From positions 20,471,624-20,535,623 of the forward strand of contig JACBWW010000004.1 of the NCBI GenBank assembly GCA_020086605.1: 64,000 nt of DNA, written 5' to 3'. Positions 13,001 to 26,719 of this stretch are shown here, in pieces. Below the pieces are notes generated by a model, which was given only the letters and a program-made list of their open reading frames with translations, had not been told where the DNA came from and did not search any database. The DNA is from Lanius collurio (Eukaryota > Chordata > Aves > Passeriformes > Laniidae). Every line of letters starts with the position of its first letter. The first letter of the stretch is position 1. The translations under genes were made by a program, and so were the position numbers.

Positions 13001-16000
13001 AAAGTAATTTGAACTGCCTTCATAGTCAGATGGTAATCATGCCATCACCTAGAAATAAGGTGGTCAAAAGACTGAAAATGTAACAGTAACATTAAAGATT
13101 TTTTAAGCTACTCAGGTTTTGCATAACAATTAGATCTTAACAACTGTTGTTCTTTTTAATTACTCTTGCTGAAGTCTGCTCTTTCCATTTATCCTGAAAT
13201 TTTCTAATATTTGGCGTCAATTATTCCGAATAGCTACTCTTTTGCTAAAATGTTCTTATTTTTCAGTTCAGGACTCAACGTCATTGTCACTGAAGAGCAG
13301 CACAATTCCTGCTAACTTAATCACATTCAGACCTTTGCCATGCCTAACATCAGAAAGCCATTAATAACTAGCTTATACCAACCCAAGTCTGTTCTCTCAG
13401 TGATGACACATCTTAAAAATAGTTTCCTGTAAATGGAATCTACATTTCTGTACTTAATTGTTACTTTCTAGTAGTCACTCTTTTGGTAACCTTTACACTT
13501 TGCTGAAACAAAACACTCATTGCCCTTGAGAAACACCTGAATAAACCATACCTAATATACAATTCAAGAATAATTAAAGGCAATAAGTGAAAACTCTAGG
13601 CTAGCAGCAATATAAAGGCTCCCCTTTGCCACCAGAATCTCCCTTTTCCAGCCCCTACTTCACCTAGAGCATTTAAAATGGTGTGGAACTCAAACACCAT
13701 ACTCAGAACCTCCAGTCTCTGTGTCTGGTACATAATTCACTAGGACAGAACTTAACATTACCTGTTTATATCTCTGTCTATGCGCTGAAGTCTCACAAGC
13801 AAGCCATACATGTACTATAAACATCAGTGTATTTATAACACAGAACTCTCCAAATTCTCATCACCTCAGCAGATGATTGAGTTTTTAAAAAAGCTGCACA
13901 TGCAATAGGAGTCTCATCCTCTTTGAAGGTATTTGTTTGGTCAACAGCATTCTCTAGAAAAAAGCTGTGTTGACAGGAAAAAGGACCGGTTGTTGAGTTA
14001 TGAGGCTGTGGAATGATTGTGGTAGGGAGGACTCAGCAGCAACAAGTAGAACTGTAAACCAAGACGGGTGTCAATTCAGTGCTTTGATGAAGCCAGAGTG
14101 ACTCAAGTGGCATGTTGAGGCACACCACAGAGTCTTATCTGCTTAGTTCTACATAAATGTATTAAAATGAAAAAAAAAAAAACAAAACAAAAAACAAGGG
14201 AGAAAACAGCTCATAAATCAGCAGAGCTACATCATCCCAGTGTGGATCATACTAACAGTACTTAAGATGGAGTTTGGACTAAAGGCCTTAACATGTGAGA
14301 ACCTCCCAGTCCAGACTCTTTGATTTTTATGAGATGGGGGAGAAGTGCTGATTAAGGGAGCTGTGTAACTTACAAAATTAATGATTTAACATGATGTTAA
14401 ATGGCTGAGGAAAGAGTAGAAATGAAAGAAGCCTGACGTATTTTTTAATCTATTAAACAATGACTGCAAATAGTTCTACCTACATGCCCCTGAAGTTCCA
14501 AATTTATTTTCTTGGAAGTTTTTCAACAACTGTGAAATCACTAATCTGGAGAAGCCTGAATGAAATATCAAATCTTATCAAATTTGGAAATTTCTGTTTA
14601 GAATGTGGCCTGCTCCTGTTACAAGAAGATTTGTGGTGGTGTGAATTGATCCTATCACTTACAGGTTAATAATTTCTAACTCTGATTTTCCAGCACATTG
14701 ACAACTGTTAGCTCCATGTCTGGGATCCTTCTGGACTAGTGATTGGAACTTGTTTAGATTCCAGATCTGCTATCCCAGTCCTTCTGAGTTCCCAGCGGTC
14801 CTCCAAGTTCCTCTTGCTCTTCTAATCCAAGCCAGGATACACTGTAGTCCTCTCAATGTTTGCAGCAGCAGCAATCCACAGCTACATACCCTGGAGGAAG
14901 AGAATGCACTCCTGGGGAGAGGAGGTGGCCTGTGGAAGGGAGAAGGAAGTCAGAGCTTGCAAGAGCAGGACTCTTACTATGCAGGCCTCTTGCCCAAGCC
15001 ATTTGAAGGTTAGTTCTGTTGTAACATGCCCATTATCTGCCCAATGGTAACAGCATTTAGCCTGTGCCATTGACACCTGTGTTGGACCTTTAAATGTAAT
15101 CCAGTAAAATCCATCATGAAGTCTATCCAATCAAATTGATGGCTAAAAACCCCATTTAAGAGTTGTATTCAAAACAAAAATCAAAACACAACATGGCATT
15201 AACAAGATCCAAATGGAATTCATACAGTAATACAGACGTGGTCTTTATTTTTTCTACAAAGTTTAATGTGGGCCTGGTTTGAAACGTACTACAATATGCA
15301 TTACTTGTTATGAATAAGAAAACCACTTATGACAGAGTACCCAATGACATCTGCCATTACAAGTGACTTAAAAGCATTCTTAAACACTATAAATAACCCA
15401 AGGAATTGTGACTCTTTCTCCCATAAAAACTTTTTATAACATCAGAGCAAGCTAACTTTTGATGTACACTACTTCTGTAAGGCTGGATATAACAGTTTGA
15501 TGCTGAGCTGTGTTTTTGATTGATAAGGATGCACTTAAATTAACACTAATAATTGATTTTGTCTGATGATCTAAACTATTCCAGAACTATAAGTTCTAGG
15601 AAACTATAACAAGTTCAGAGATAAAAAGAAAAACAAACAAGAACCAAGCTGAAAAGGGTGACATTAACAGAAATGTTATAAATCAATTATTTTTGAAATC
15701 GGGTGGTGAAGGGCAAGGTGAAGTTCACCTTGTACAGATAACATCTATATATCACTTTCCTTGCAAAGTATCATAATAGGGAGCCATCTGAATCATCTGG
15801 TCCATAACATTTTTCTTATCTTTTTGTGAGACAAAGTTCACATAAAGTGATAAGGAGATGGAGCAAATTAGAAGTATGAAAAGAGTACTTTCAAACAGGT
15901 ATCTGTGTTGCCTTTTAATTTTTTTGTTGTCAAATGTTCATCCCTGTTGCTACCTAACCTTCCAAAATAAGATATGGATGAAAATCTTTCTTTGAACCAG

Positions 16001-19000
16001 GATTTCATGCACCTGCAGAAAAAGAGGATAGAAAGTGTTCATTTACACCAGTGAAGAAGGTTTAAACAGGCTGAAATCAGCATCTTTCTCAAGAGTCCTT
16101 GTTCTGTTCCCTTCTCAGTCAAACCTAGAAAGAGACAAGCCAGAGTCAGGAGAACAGTTGCCATCATTTCATTTTGCTAAGCAACCCATACAAGTTTATG
16201 GTGTCTCTAGAAAAGTGGTTTTATGTGTTACCTACTACACTTTAAATTACTATAATCCTATCCCTGCACTGTTCAGGCTGCTTACTGTACTGGCAACCAA
16301 ACAGGTTTAGTTTGAGGGTGTGAAGTCCTCTTTTTCTCATAACTGGCATCATCTATCTCTTAGATGCACATTGAGTGTTCCTCCCACTAAACATCTGATG
16401 GTCATAAAAGGAAAAATAACATTTTCTTCATGGCATAAGAAGTTATTTTTGGAATGTTTGAATTAATATGTCTTTCATGAGGATAATAGGGCAGTATCAA
16501 CTCTATCCCTTCAAGTCTTCATAAATAAAGAGACGGTAAGAAATTTCTTCTTCTCAAACCCTGTGCTTGGCTCTCAGATCCATTCAGTGCCCCAAATGAC
16601 TTTCTCTTTTCTTTTTTCTTCCTTCTCACATAGTGTAATACCCAGTCAGCCCTAGGATTTGTAGCTACTTATAAAAGGGCAAAGGTTTTACATCACTCTA
16701 GGCAACAAGAACACAAAATCAAAATTTCCATCGCCTTGCTCTAGGCAACTGCTAGAAAGAGGGTTGGATTTTTTGTTCTGTTTTGTTTTGGGGCTGGGGG
16801 GATTTTTGATCCTAGAGGCAATGTCTTTGCTCTTAATTCATTCAAATCAACCTAGGAAAATCACATGTACTGCCTGGACTACTTCTTGCTCAGAACTTCA
16901 GCAATGGTTCAACCTCTTGCTTAGGAGAGCTGCTACCTCCATGTCTCCAGAGTTACCACTGTACAAAGACACAGAACTCAGAGCAGCCTCCAGTTAACCT
17001 GAAAGAAGAGACAGTAGGGCAGCCAGATGTATAAATCAAGTGGACGACTGTCAACAGATTGAAACTTTTTGATGTTGATTATTAACAGTTTTCAACATTG
17101 CAAAATACTGACTCCTTTTTATTACTCCACAAATTGTCATTACTTCCTCATCAGACAGAAGCTTGAGAGCATGTTTGTATAAAACAAGCAACAGGAATTC
17201 TAAAATGATACTTTGGATGATTCACTAAAGACCAAGGAAAAGCAAACTTCCCCAAACCCTATCAGTTGACATTAAATAGTTTCTCAATGCTTATTCTATC
17301 CTATCTCCAAAGATGAAGAATTTAAAAAAAAAAAAACATGAAGGATAGGGGAAGAAAGACATGACGAATATTTTGTTTAATTATCTTGGAGTTTGTTTTG
17401 TTGTTTAAAGAATTAATCAGCTGTTCCTAGCCCAGGGGGAGTATTCTGGAGGCAGAGACACACGGCAAAGCAGGTCCATGCTTCCCATGCCTTTTGTTTC
17501 TTTGTCTGTGTTCTGGGAGTCAGAGTTCAGAAGCAGGGAAGTGTACACTGTCTTGGCGGGTCTGTGCCTGGCAGAGCTGTTTCTGGAGAAGTGAAAATAC
17601 TTATGGCTGGGGCAGTTAAGCTGGCTCTAGACCTGTTTTGAACTATTGGAGTAGAGCCAAGGACCTGGCTCAACTGATAGATTTTGTTTTCAAGTTGCAT
17701 AAGCACAAATAACCTGCAAGACTTGATTATTTTTTTTTGTACAGTGGTTAAGTTCAGATAGGATTATTAAATAGCAACTACAATGGAACCCATATAAGCA
17801 CCTTTCATTTTACCTTAATCACCTTCCTGGATGCTGCATCCTTGCTTGTTGACTTTGGGTTCTGATCTTACAGATGCTCCAGTGTTTTGACATGCGGAGC
17901 ACCACCGAATCTTTAACGATTCTACACACACTCCTTCAGAAAAATTGCAGATCTTACTCATTCATATTATTTTCATTAGGAAAAAATAATCGGGTTTCAT
18001 AATGAACAAAAGAATAATTTTAGTATGACTGAACTTATGTGGGTAACACTCCATCCTTCTGAATACTTTTTCATCTTACTGTGGACTCTTCATTTAATTT
18101 CTTTAGAAGTTCAAACACACTAACAAGCTTTTCCCCTTGCAGACCTTTTGCAAAGGCTTTAGAACATATTCATCTAGGGGAAAATAATTGCCTCTTGAAA
18201 TACATGGTTACTGATTGTCAAAGGAATTAATATATTACGCTTAAGTGTAAAGGAAACACCGTGTAAGTCAGCTGACAGAGATGGCTTTTTATCTTTACTA
18301 CTACTGTAGGAGGGAAGCATTCTAAGACACATATTTCAGATACTTCAAGGCATGTCTTCCTTTGGTGGGACAAGCATATACTTACACCAGTCATCTTATA
18401 CAGAATTAAGCAGAGATCCTACACAAGCAAAATCCAGACAAAAGGAAAAACTAGTCTACGCACAAAGCTTTCGCTGGCTCATCTAGACCCCTTTTTACTC
18501 CTACTTAGCTAAATACCTTTAAAACTCTGTGTTAATGTGCTTATGTGGTGTTTCCACCTTGTTTCTCAATGTGTCCACCTGACAATTCACAGCACAGCTA
18601 CTAAACTGATGCCAAAATAACTCTAGTTAAACTAGTTCATGGTCTGGTCTGCATGCAAAGCTTACGATACATCTAAGAGTAGGATTTAGGAGTAGAATGT
18701 GTTAAGAAAAATCAGGAAAGTTCTGTCCTGCATTCCCTAACACTGTGAAACTGTAACAATTCACAGGAGCTTTTATCTTTCCTTAAATCATTATGAACTG
18801 ATAGTTTACAAAATAAAGGGACAGAACGGACAGACTTAATTTTAGAACAAAGAATGGTCACATGCATAAGGTCTACACACCATTGAAATATTAATCACTA
18901 GTAGATTCATTCTGGCTTAACTGAAGAAACAAAGTCCAAATTATTCCCAGGAGCATTTTGTTGTTTGACCCCCACTGGAACTGATTACATTTTATGACTC

Positions 19001-19234
19001 TCGGCAGAGGGACCTCTTAATTTCCGTGAGGTTTTATATATACCATGCACTGATGCTAGCCCTGGACGTGATCCGGCTGGTGTAGGAGGAATAGCACAGC
19101 CTACAATGCTGAACTGAGTGCTGTTTCTTACGCTGTCGACTAAAGGGGTGGCCAAACCCAGTGCCCATAACCCACAGACTTCAAAGCTTTTACCTGCCTT
19201 GGAGCCAAGAGACACCTCCTACCCAGTTTTGGCA
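10042..19234. other. Upstream intergenic DNA; possible LTR remnant near 11.5-12.4 kb
   Basis: No exon is supported in this AT-rich interval. It holds A-rich runs at 14170-14192 and 17322-17337. A group of overlapping frames at 11,686-12,453 has no recognisable product. On the minus strand a TATA-like box (gcctataaata, 11630-11640) is followed 80 bases later by AATAAA (11549-11554), a spacing like that of a retroviral LTR, but I could not find matching ends or coding parts. Confidence 0.4.
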
Positions 19235-19625
19235 AAGGCCTAAAAGGTGGGTAGGGCCATGGGCCTCCTTGGAGCAGGTGGTGACCTGCTCCATGGCGTG
19301 CTCTTGGTGCACGACGGCTGTGCAGGGGCCAGCAGCAGCCACAGCGTTGCCCAGGCTCCCGATGTGCTGTTTGGAGATGTGCTGTATGGATGTGCACAGG
19401 AGGCCATGGTGATGGACGCGCCATGGCAGCCACAGTGCCGAGCCTGCCTCCTCAGGCTGCAGGTCTGGACAATGGCTGCTTCCAGCCCCTGCATGCTGCT
19501 GCAAGATGGTCAGGTCATCTGTGAGGGCTGTCCCGACATCACCTTCTCAGCCCACTTTAACCATCTGCCTTATCCAGAGGTGAGCGGGCGCACGCTCCAC
19601 CTGCGACAAGGCCAACCATAATGGG
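19235..19625. other. Unidentified GC-rich island, possibly a decayed coding pseudogene
   Basis: This island of about 390 bases is sharply richer in GC than its flanks and open in several frames on both strands (for example 124 codons at 19247-19621 on the + strand and 104 codons at 19190-19504 on the - strand). The minus-strand reading contains QHISKQHIGSLGNAVAAAGP and HQEHAMEQVTTCSKEAH. These remind me of the C-terminal part of bird Myb/SANT-like repeat-derived proteins, but this is a memory-based impression only. No start, splice sites or full domain are visible. A worn retrocopy, transposase relic or isolated CpG-rich element are all possible. Confidence 0.3.
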
Positions 19626-22600
19626 CAGCTGTGAGGGTCTTGCCCCGTATGACTGCCATGTCCCACTACCCGCCCATATGGATGTCATGGCCCACTAGAG
19701 ACCCCCACCACCAAACTGCTCATGGTTGAGGCACAAAACATGTAGTTCCCAAAAGTGTTTTTCTTCCAGATCCCACTGTTAGTGCCAAAATCCATCCAAA
19801 TCCCATAGGCAGGCCAGCCTGCAAAGTGGTGCCCACCAGGGTGGCAATGTCAGCCTAACAGATACAAATTGACGGCGGTGAGTAAAACTCCTCTGGCAGC
19901 ATTTCCTCATTCACACAGTCAGACTGTGCTTCACCAGGCGAAGAGCACTGCTTCTGTTTGGTTCTGCAAAGCTGTTTGGAAAGTCACCACTTTTTGTAAC
20001 CAGGTTTTGCATGAATGTTAAGAAGAATCCATCTGTGTTGGACTCGGAGATGGGCTGTACTCACAGGCTGTTATTGAACTCACTGAGAACCCCACCATCA
20101 GCACAGACATGAGCTGTGTTTCCTGGCATACCTTTCCCTTTCCTCCTCCTGATTTTTTGACAAACTGTCCTCCTGCCAAGGAGATTCCTTTAGATGGTGT
20201 GAAAGAAGTATTATTGGAGGCGGGAGGGAGGAAGTGTTTTATTTCAACTTGTGTCAGCTGCTAAACATTTTTATCCAAGCATGTGTGCATGCAATATGCA
20301 CAAGTATTAGATAATGCTGAGGTTGTAACTCCTTTTGCTGCTAAACACTCAGTTGCACAACAGGCAAGAAATGGAGAATTGAGGTCATTCATATGCTTTG
20401 CATGGTTAAAAACCTTTCTATGAAGCAGGAAATTCTCTCCCTGAACTCCAGTTTGTCACCGAGGCACAACACACCCACTCACAAACATTAGACAATAAAA
20501 ATCAAGGCAGTTCAGGGCAGTAATGGGAAGGCATGGGCATTTTTAGACTTCATCTGATTTTTTAAACCTTTCTTCTTGGTACTGACTTTAATGGGGATAC
20601 CAACTGAGGTAAGGTGTAAAAGACATATTTTCCACGTTTTGTCTTTTTTCTCATTATCAACTGCATTTATTTCACTGTACCTCAGATGAGTCAGTGGTAG
20701 AGAGTGTAACTGAAAAGCTACTTTTAAAGGAGGGGTCTTATCCATTGCATCCAATAAGCACTAGGCAGAGCTGTAGATGACTTTTTTTTGCACTAAAGGA
20801 AGCTTGCAGTTAAGATCTGTGGGGGCAACACAGTGATTGGTATGCTGGTTTAAGCATTCCTGTCTGTGTAAATCTGGGTTTACATGCAATGTTTTACAAC
20901 ATGCTGTAATTATAACATGGATGCAAACTTTCAAAATGTATTTTAGGCTGAGATATTTATGCCAATTCAACCTTAAACACGGGTACATTTAGAGATGTAT
21001 ACTGATACATCGAAATCACTAGAAAGTGTTCCTATAGAACAATAAACTATGTGGATATAAGCATTTTTGCAACTTTATATTTGTGTCCACACTGTAGTCT
21101 ATAAGTTCCATGTGTGAAGGTAGTCTTAGGATTGCTTCTGCCTTTGTGTTTTGTCTAAGAACTTCTTGGATAACTGGAAATTACAACTGAAATAATTATT
21201 GGTTCTTAATTCATAAGTTACTGAAACTAGCAATTTATCAATTGTGCACTAAATTGGTACTGGTAACAAAAAGGTTTACATTTTCTTCCTTGCTATGAAT
21301 GCTTAGCAACTCTATGGTAACAATCCGAATAACTTTCCAGCTGTTCTGTCTTCCAAAGACAGCAAGACTAAAGCATGCACTGGATTTACCACCTTTAAAG
21401 TTTGTTTCCTTTAATTCTGCTCTACATGCATGCTTTATATAAACCAGACATATCAACGAGTGCCTGACTTTTAAGAAATGTAGAAAATCTGTCAGTACCT
21501 CACTTTCTCTTGGGTAAGAGGCCCCAGTGTGGGTATTGTGGACAGTGGTGTCCACCTAAAACATGTCTTTCCCTGGATCTGTGGGAGAAAGGAGAATTAT
21601 CATTTGGGCTTGTGCGTGAGAAGCTTTCCTTTCAGAGGATTTCCCCAGAGTATAGCATTCCCTAAGGACTATATTGTGTGGCTGTGATGTAGTACAGTTG
21701 GCTCCCCTCCAGCTGTAGGACTCAGCAGACTAGGCTTGGAGCATCCTATAAAAGCATGAAATCAAAACTGAAGCTCACTTTGTACCCAGAGCAAGCTACC
21801 AGTTTACTCCAGTCCTTGTCTACCTTGGCTGAAGTGGTCTAAGCATGTGCAGAAGCACCGTGGTGGGGCTGTTCCACCTGTACGCACTATGACTCACCCA
21901 TGCGTTGTCAACTGGGGAGACATCCAGAGTCTTTATCAGCCAGCTACTCTCTCCTTCCAATTCTGCTCTTATCTGGGATCCACCAGCAGAAAAGTGCCTG
22001 GATAGTTAAACTCTTTGCCTTAGCTCTTAGGGTCTTCTGTGAGAGATCAGGAGCAGGACAGAAGAAAATAAGATGGAGGCTAAAGGAGTCTCATATTAAA
22101 GGGATAAGTAAGTCAGAATACTGGTCACAGTTGTGAGTCATGTGTTAAATGAATGACTCAAAGAAAATCCAGCACGGTCTGTACTTGATTGAGCAGATGT
22201 ATATGGTTCAGATTGACTCATCACTTTAAACTTTGACTAAATAACCCAGATCACCTACTGGGCCAACTTCTCTTCATGTGCTCCTCAACAGGAATTGCAC
22301 TGCATGGGATCATTTCAATGTGCAAGCAGGTTTGTCTAATCTCAGTATTAGTGACAAACCTAAAAAACCCAAAACCAAACAAAAAGCCCCAAACAAACAA
22401 GTTGGCACTCTATAGTCATATAACAAAATCATAAAGCAACATCCTTGAAATTATCTGTTCTGCTCATCGACCTGACAGAGAGGGGTTCAGTGTAAGCAAT
22501 TCAAATAAGATGAATGCAAACTTACTAAACGGTAGGTTAGTATTATGTGGCTTGAGAGTTTCCAATCTTAATTTTGACTGCATAAATAATCTCTTAATGA

Positions 22601-25600
22601 TACAGACCCAGGTTTCAAGCAGGCTGATGCAGGATATTCAAGTCTATTGTAAAATGCCATACATTGCTCCAGTAGTGACAATGTGCATATGTAGCAAATA
22701 TTAGCAAATCTGCCCATCATTCATTCATTTATTCAAAATCCTTAATCAGTCATCATTCATTCTAAATATTAGTTAGCAATAGAAATTCAGCATATTTTAG
22801 TGTTAGAAAATTACAGTAGTGTCAACACTCTGTGGAGTACAACTGTAAGAGAGAAAATAGAGTAGCAATCCTCTCAGAGTTTAAGCTGGTTTCGGAGACA
22901 CTATTAGGAAACGAATAGTGGTTTCACAACATCATTTTATCATTTTGTAACCAGGTTAGAGGCCAGTCATACATGGTCATTGCCGTAAAGTAGATAAGGT
23001 CAGAGTTCCTCTCCACCAGTATAAAGTTATCAGCTTAAATACCTTTAAAAGTATTTTCTGAGAGAGAAAAAATAGGATATGATTAAAGTAAACTTTAAAG
23101 GAACGTATCTATTAATTTCTGGAGTTGCACAGAAATTAAACATGCAATATCCATGAAAAGCAGTGAGAACCATATGTCTAAATCCTATTAAACTGTGAAA
23201 AAAAATTAAGAACGTGGAATGCTTTCCACAGAATAAATCTGGTGATATAAGAAATATCCCAGTGCTCCCCAAGGGCTTTGTTGAGGGATGGGTTCTGCTG
23301 TACTGCGCGTTCTTTAACCTCAACAAGAGCCAAAGCAGACTCTGGCCATGACTTGCTGCCCCCTATGACAGCAACAGACCCAACAATTATGCCTGCATTT
23401 GCAACTGTGGAATGCCTGTTTTAAGATTATTAAGAAACTACCAAATATTGTGACCACAAAAAAAATTCACTGTCAACAGGGATTGATTCTTTACTTTTAT
23501 TTGACTCATGAAAGCAACAAAAAGATGGACAGATCAAGCAGCTGCAGAATAGGGAACCTCCTGTCCTTGTTATTACAGAACTACTTTAAAAGCATGTTGA
23601 AATATAACTGCACTAGAATGAAAGAAAGATTAAATGTGTTGGGAAAAATCATCTGTGTACTTCTTCCGTGGTTTCTTTTTTTGACTGAAGTATGTTATTT
23701 ATAAGTGAGTATGTTATTAAACACTGAACATAGTGCTTTACAGCCAGTAAAAGACAATAGACCAAATGTTACTGTTACCCACAGCTGGAGTGGATTGATA
23801 AAACTAGCACATTGTCTTTGCTCACATAGTTTAAAGTCTAAATAAAGATATGTGATCAAAAGAGTGAATTGACTTAGCTAGGTGACAGAGAAAGGGCAAA
23901 AGGTGAAAAAAAGCTGTATCAGTAAGTTATAAAATGCTTAACTAAATAAATATTTTGCTGGGTGCCCTAAGCTTTAAAAAAAGTGACCTATGTTACATGT
24001 TTACATTACAGAAATCAAGGATTTTCAAAATAGCATTTGGAACGAAAAGGATGACACTATTCCCCCCAAATCTACTCAGTGCATTAAAATGAGTCAATGC
24101 TTACATATATACTTCCCCCTTTATACATGATCCAGCAAACTGGGAAAAAGGTAGACATTGGTATCATGTCATTTGACACAACAACTCACTAGCAATCTAT
24201 CATTTACACATTTTCACATTTATCTTTTCAACCATATGTTTTTTACAAAAACTATAGTTGAGAACCTAGCATGCCATACAAGGTCCAAGGATGTTCTTGA
24301 TGAAGAAATCCAATTTTTTTTTTCTCTAACTTCAGCCAAACCTTGAGAGAACAAAGTGGCAACTTTGGGGAAAAAAATAAAAAGAACAAAAAAGCAGGAG
24401 AAGAAGTGACTAAACACACTCTGCAGAAAATACTCTCCCAGTTGCATGATAATATGGGTAAAACTGACTAAAACATCTGCTTTTGCACTGTTCCAAATAT
24501 ATGATTTGGACAAATACTAGTTATTCCAACATAAATTTAAGTGTGATTTTAAAGTAACAATCCTTTAGTAAAATATTGCGTGTGCTCTACTTGTTCCAGA
24601 ATAACAACAGTCATATATGAAATTATTTTGTAATGAACATAGCTGAATACATATTTTGGAGTGTCTTTGTGTAACAGAGTTCTTGGTAGTTTAAAGAGGG
24701 GAAGAAATAGGATAGGGGAATGAATCTGTAATACTGGAGGGATCCAGTGAAAGGAAATACAAAATTTTCAAATTGTGGGAAACTTTGAAAGAGCAGCTGG
24801 GCAGGAGTGGGAGAGGCTGCCCCAAGCCTGGGTTGACTCTGTCCCTAGGAAATTGTTCTACCCGTGTACAGCATAGAGACCTAGTGTTTTATAAGATTTT
24901 ATGTTTCAAATACAATATTTTTAAAGTTCTGTGAATGAGAACTGCAACTTCCCTGGCTAGGGGACTATGTTTAATATATCTGTTAGTGTATAAGTCATCT
25001 TTTAAAAAGAAAGCAGCTTCATTTTTGCTGCTTTGTGGTAAAATCCACATCAACATCCCCACTGAATGTCATCAATCATCCCATTTCCGCATCTTAAATA
25101 AAAACTCCTTTCAGAAATTTGTAAAAAAGTTCCAAATTATTGTAAAGATTAAAAATACTACTACAATAAAATAAATATTCCCATGGAAGGAAAGTAAGCT
25201 TTTTCCGATGTTTCAGAATTATTTAACATTGATTTCTCAATGCCCACTTAGTAGACATTTAGCTGGCTTCATAAAAACTTGTTCTAGGTCCTGCTGACCT
25301 TATTGCAAGAAGAACCAGAGCCTGGATTTGTAGATTCTAAAAAACAAAGGTGAAAACTAAATGAACTGCTCCTCTCTGTCCTAAGAACATGAAAACACAG
25401 TGCAACCCTATTATTCAGTGAGGATCTGTTCACTGGAAAATCACCGAGGGAATAATGAGGGGGGAAGAACAAGAGGAGGAGGAAAAGGTGAGAAGAAAAG
25501 AGAAAGAGGGCAAGAGAGAGCAAAGAGGAAAACGGAATTTGCTTTTGATGTCACAGTTCTATCAGCTCATGCATTTTTCATGGATACCAACTAGTGCTAA

Positions 25601-26719
25601 AATAATGCTGTGCTGACAATACAAGCATGAAAAAAAAAGTAGCCAGGTTCTCAAACATAATGATACTGGCTGAAAAATAATAAGATTTATAAAAATTTGA
25701 AACTCAAAGCTTTTCTTTCCCTTCTAATTAGTAAGCTTTTTGGGGCTCCATATTACAGCATTTCTCTCAAAACTTGAGATTTAGGAACATAATTATTTTT
25801 AAGGTGACCTGAGGTCCCAATTTAATTGCATCTGCTGAAGAGCTTAAAACAAAGCTAAGTGTCGCAAAATCTCACTGTGACCCTAAGAGCTGGCAACACT
25901 AAATGTCATAAGCAGGGCATACTATACAGTTTTGAAGAAAGGTAGACGAAAAATTACCAGATGTTACATACAAGTGCATTAATTCAAGTAGCATTTGTGT
26001 CCTTTGCTAGAAAGAAATTAAAAACTGAAAGGGAAGCCAGTTGGTAAATGAAAATAAACTGGTAGGACTCAGGAGTTTACCTGGTGTGCAGTTCAGGCTT
26101 TGTAAACTTAACTTGAGGAAGTGAATGTTAACATTTCTCAGTGCTTTTGATTAAAATCTGATAATTTTAAAATAAAGCAATTCGTGGATTGTATGTACAC
26201 ATTCTTTTAGGCTTTAGTCACTCGTGCTACAGTAGTGCTGATTGCTGCCTTTACTTGCAGAAGGCAAACCATGCACAGGTGCAAGAAATAGCATGGGACC
26301 TTTATTTGCAAAAACGGCATTTTCAGTTGTTGAATTATTTAGGTATCAGTCTTCAGATATTAACCATCTCAATAGTTCTGAGAACTTTCTGCAATTATTC
26401 TGTAGATTTTTAATATAAACACCGCACTTAGCTGTGATGAATTATAATGGATGTGGATTTTCTGTGGTTTTTGTCTTCCAACATGGCTAGCACTCTTAGG
26501 AACACAATTAATTTAATACTCCAGTTTTAATTACCAATGGCACTGTAAATGCATTAGTGCAAAAAAAAAAAAAAAAAAGTGGTGAAAAATGAATACACTA
26601 ATGAAACCATTTAATGACATTTTTGGTGAACTGGAAGGAAAAGCAACGTTAAGGGGCCCACCTACAACCCTCCTGGTCATTTTAATTATATACAATCGCA
26701 CTTTCTGCAAAATACATCC
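19626..26719. other. Upstream intergenic DNA, nothing recognised
   Basis: AT-rich DNA leading up to the promoter island. No exon, RNA gene or repeat family was recognised. A purine-rich stretch (gaggagg and gagagag runs) lies at 25,448-25,530, and an 18-base A run lies at 26561-26578 just before the CpG island. Any minus-strand upstream neighbour expected from vertebrate synteny does not reach into this region. Confidence 0.45.

Noticed and set aside
16039..16065. Possible third copy of the ancient palindrome (catttacaccagtgaag)
   Set aside because: Only half an arm is present and no matching inverted partner was found nearby.
21700..21800. TATA-like box (cctataaaagc) suggesting an LTR or gene promoter
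   Set aside because: No polyadenylation signal, LTR ends or coding sequence in the expected positions.
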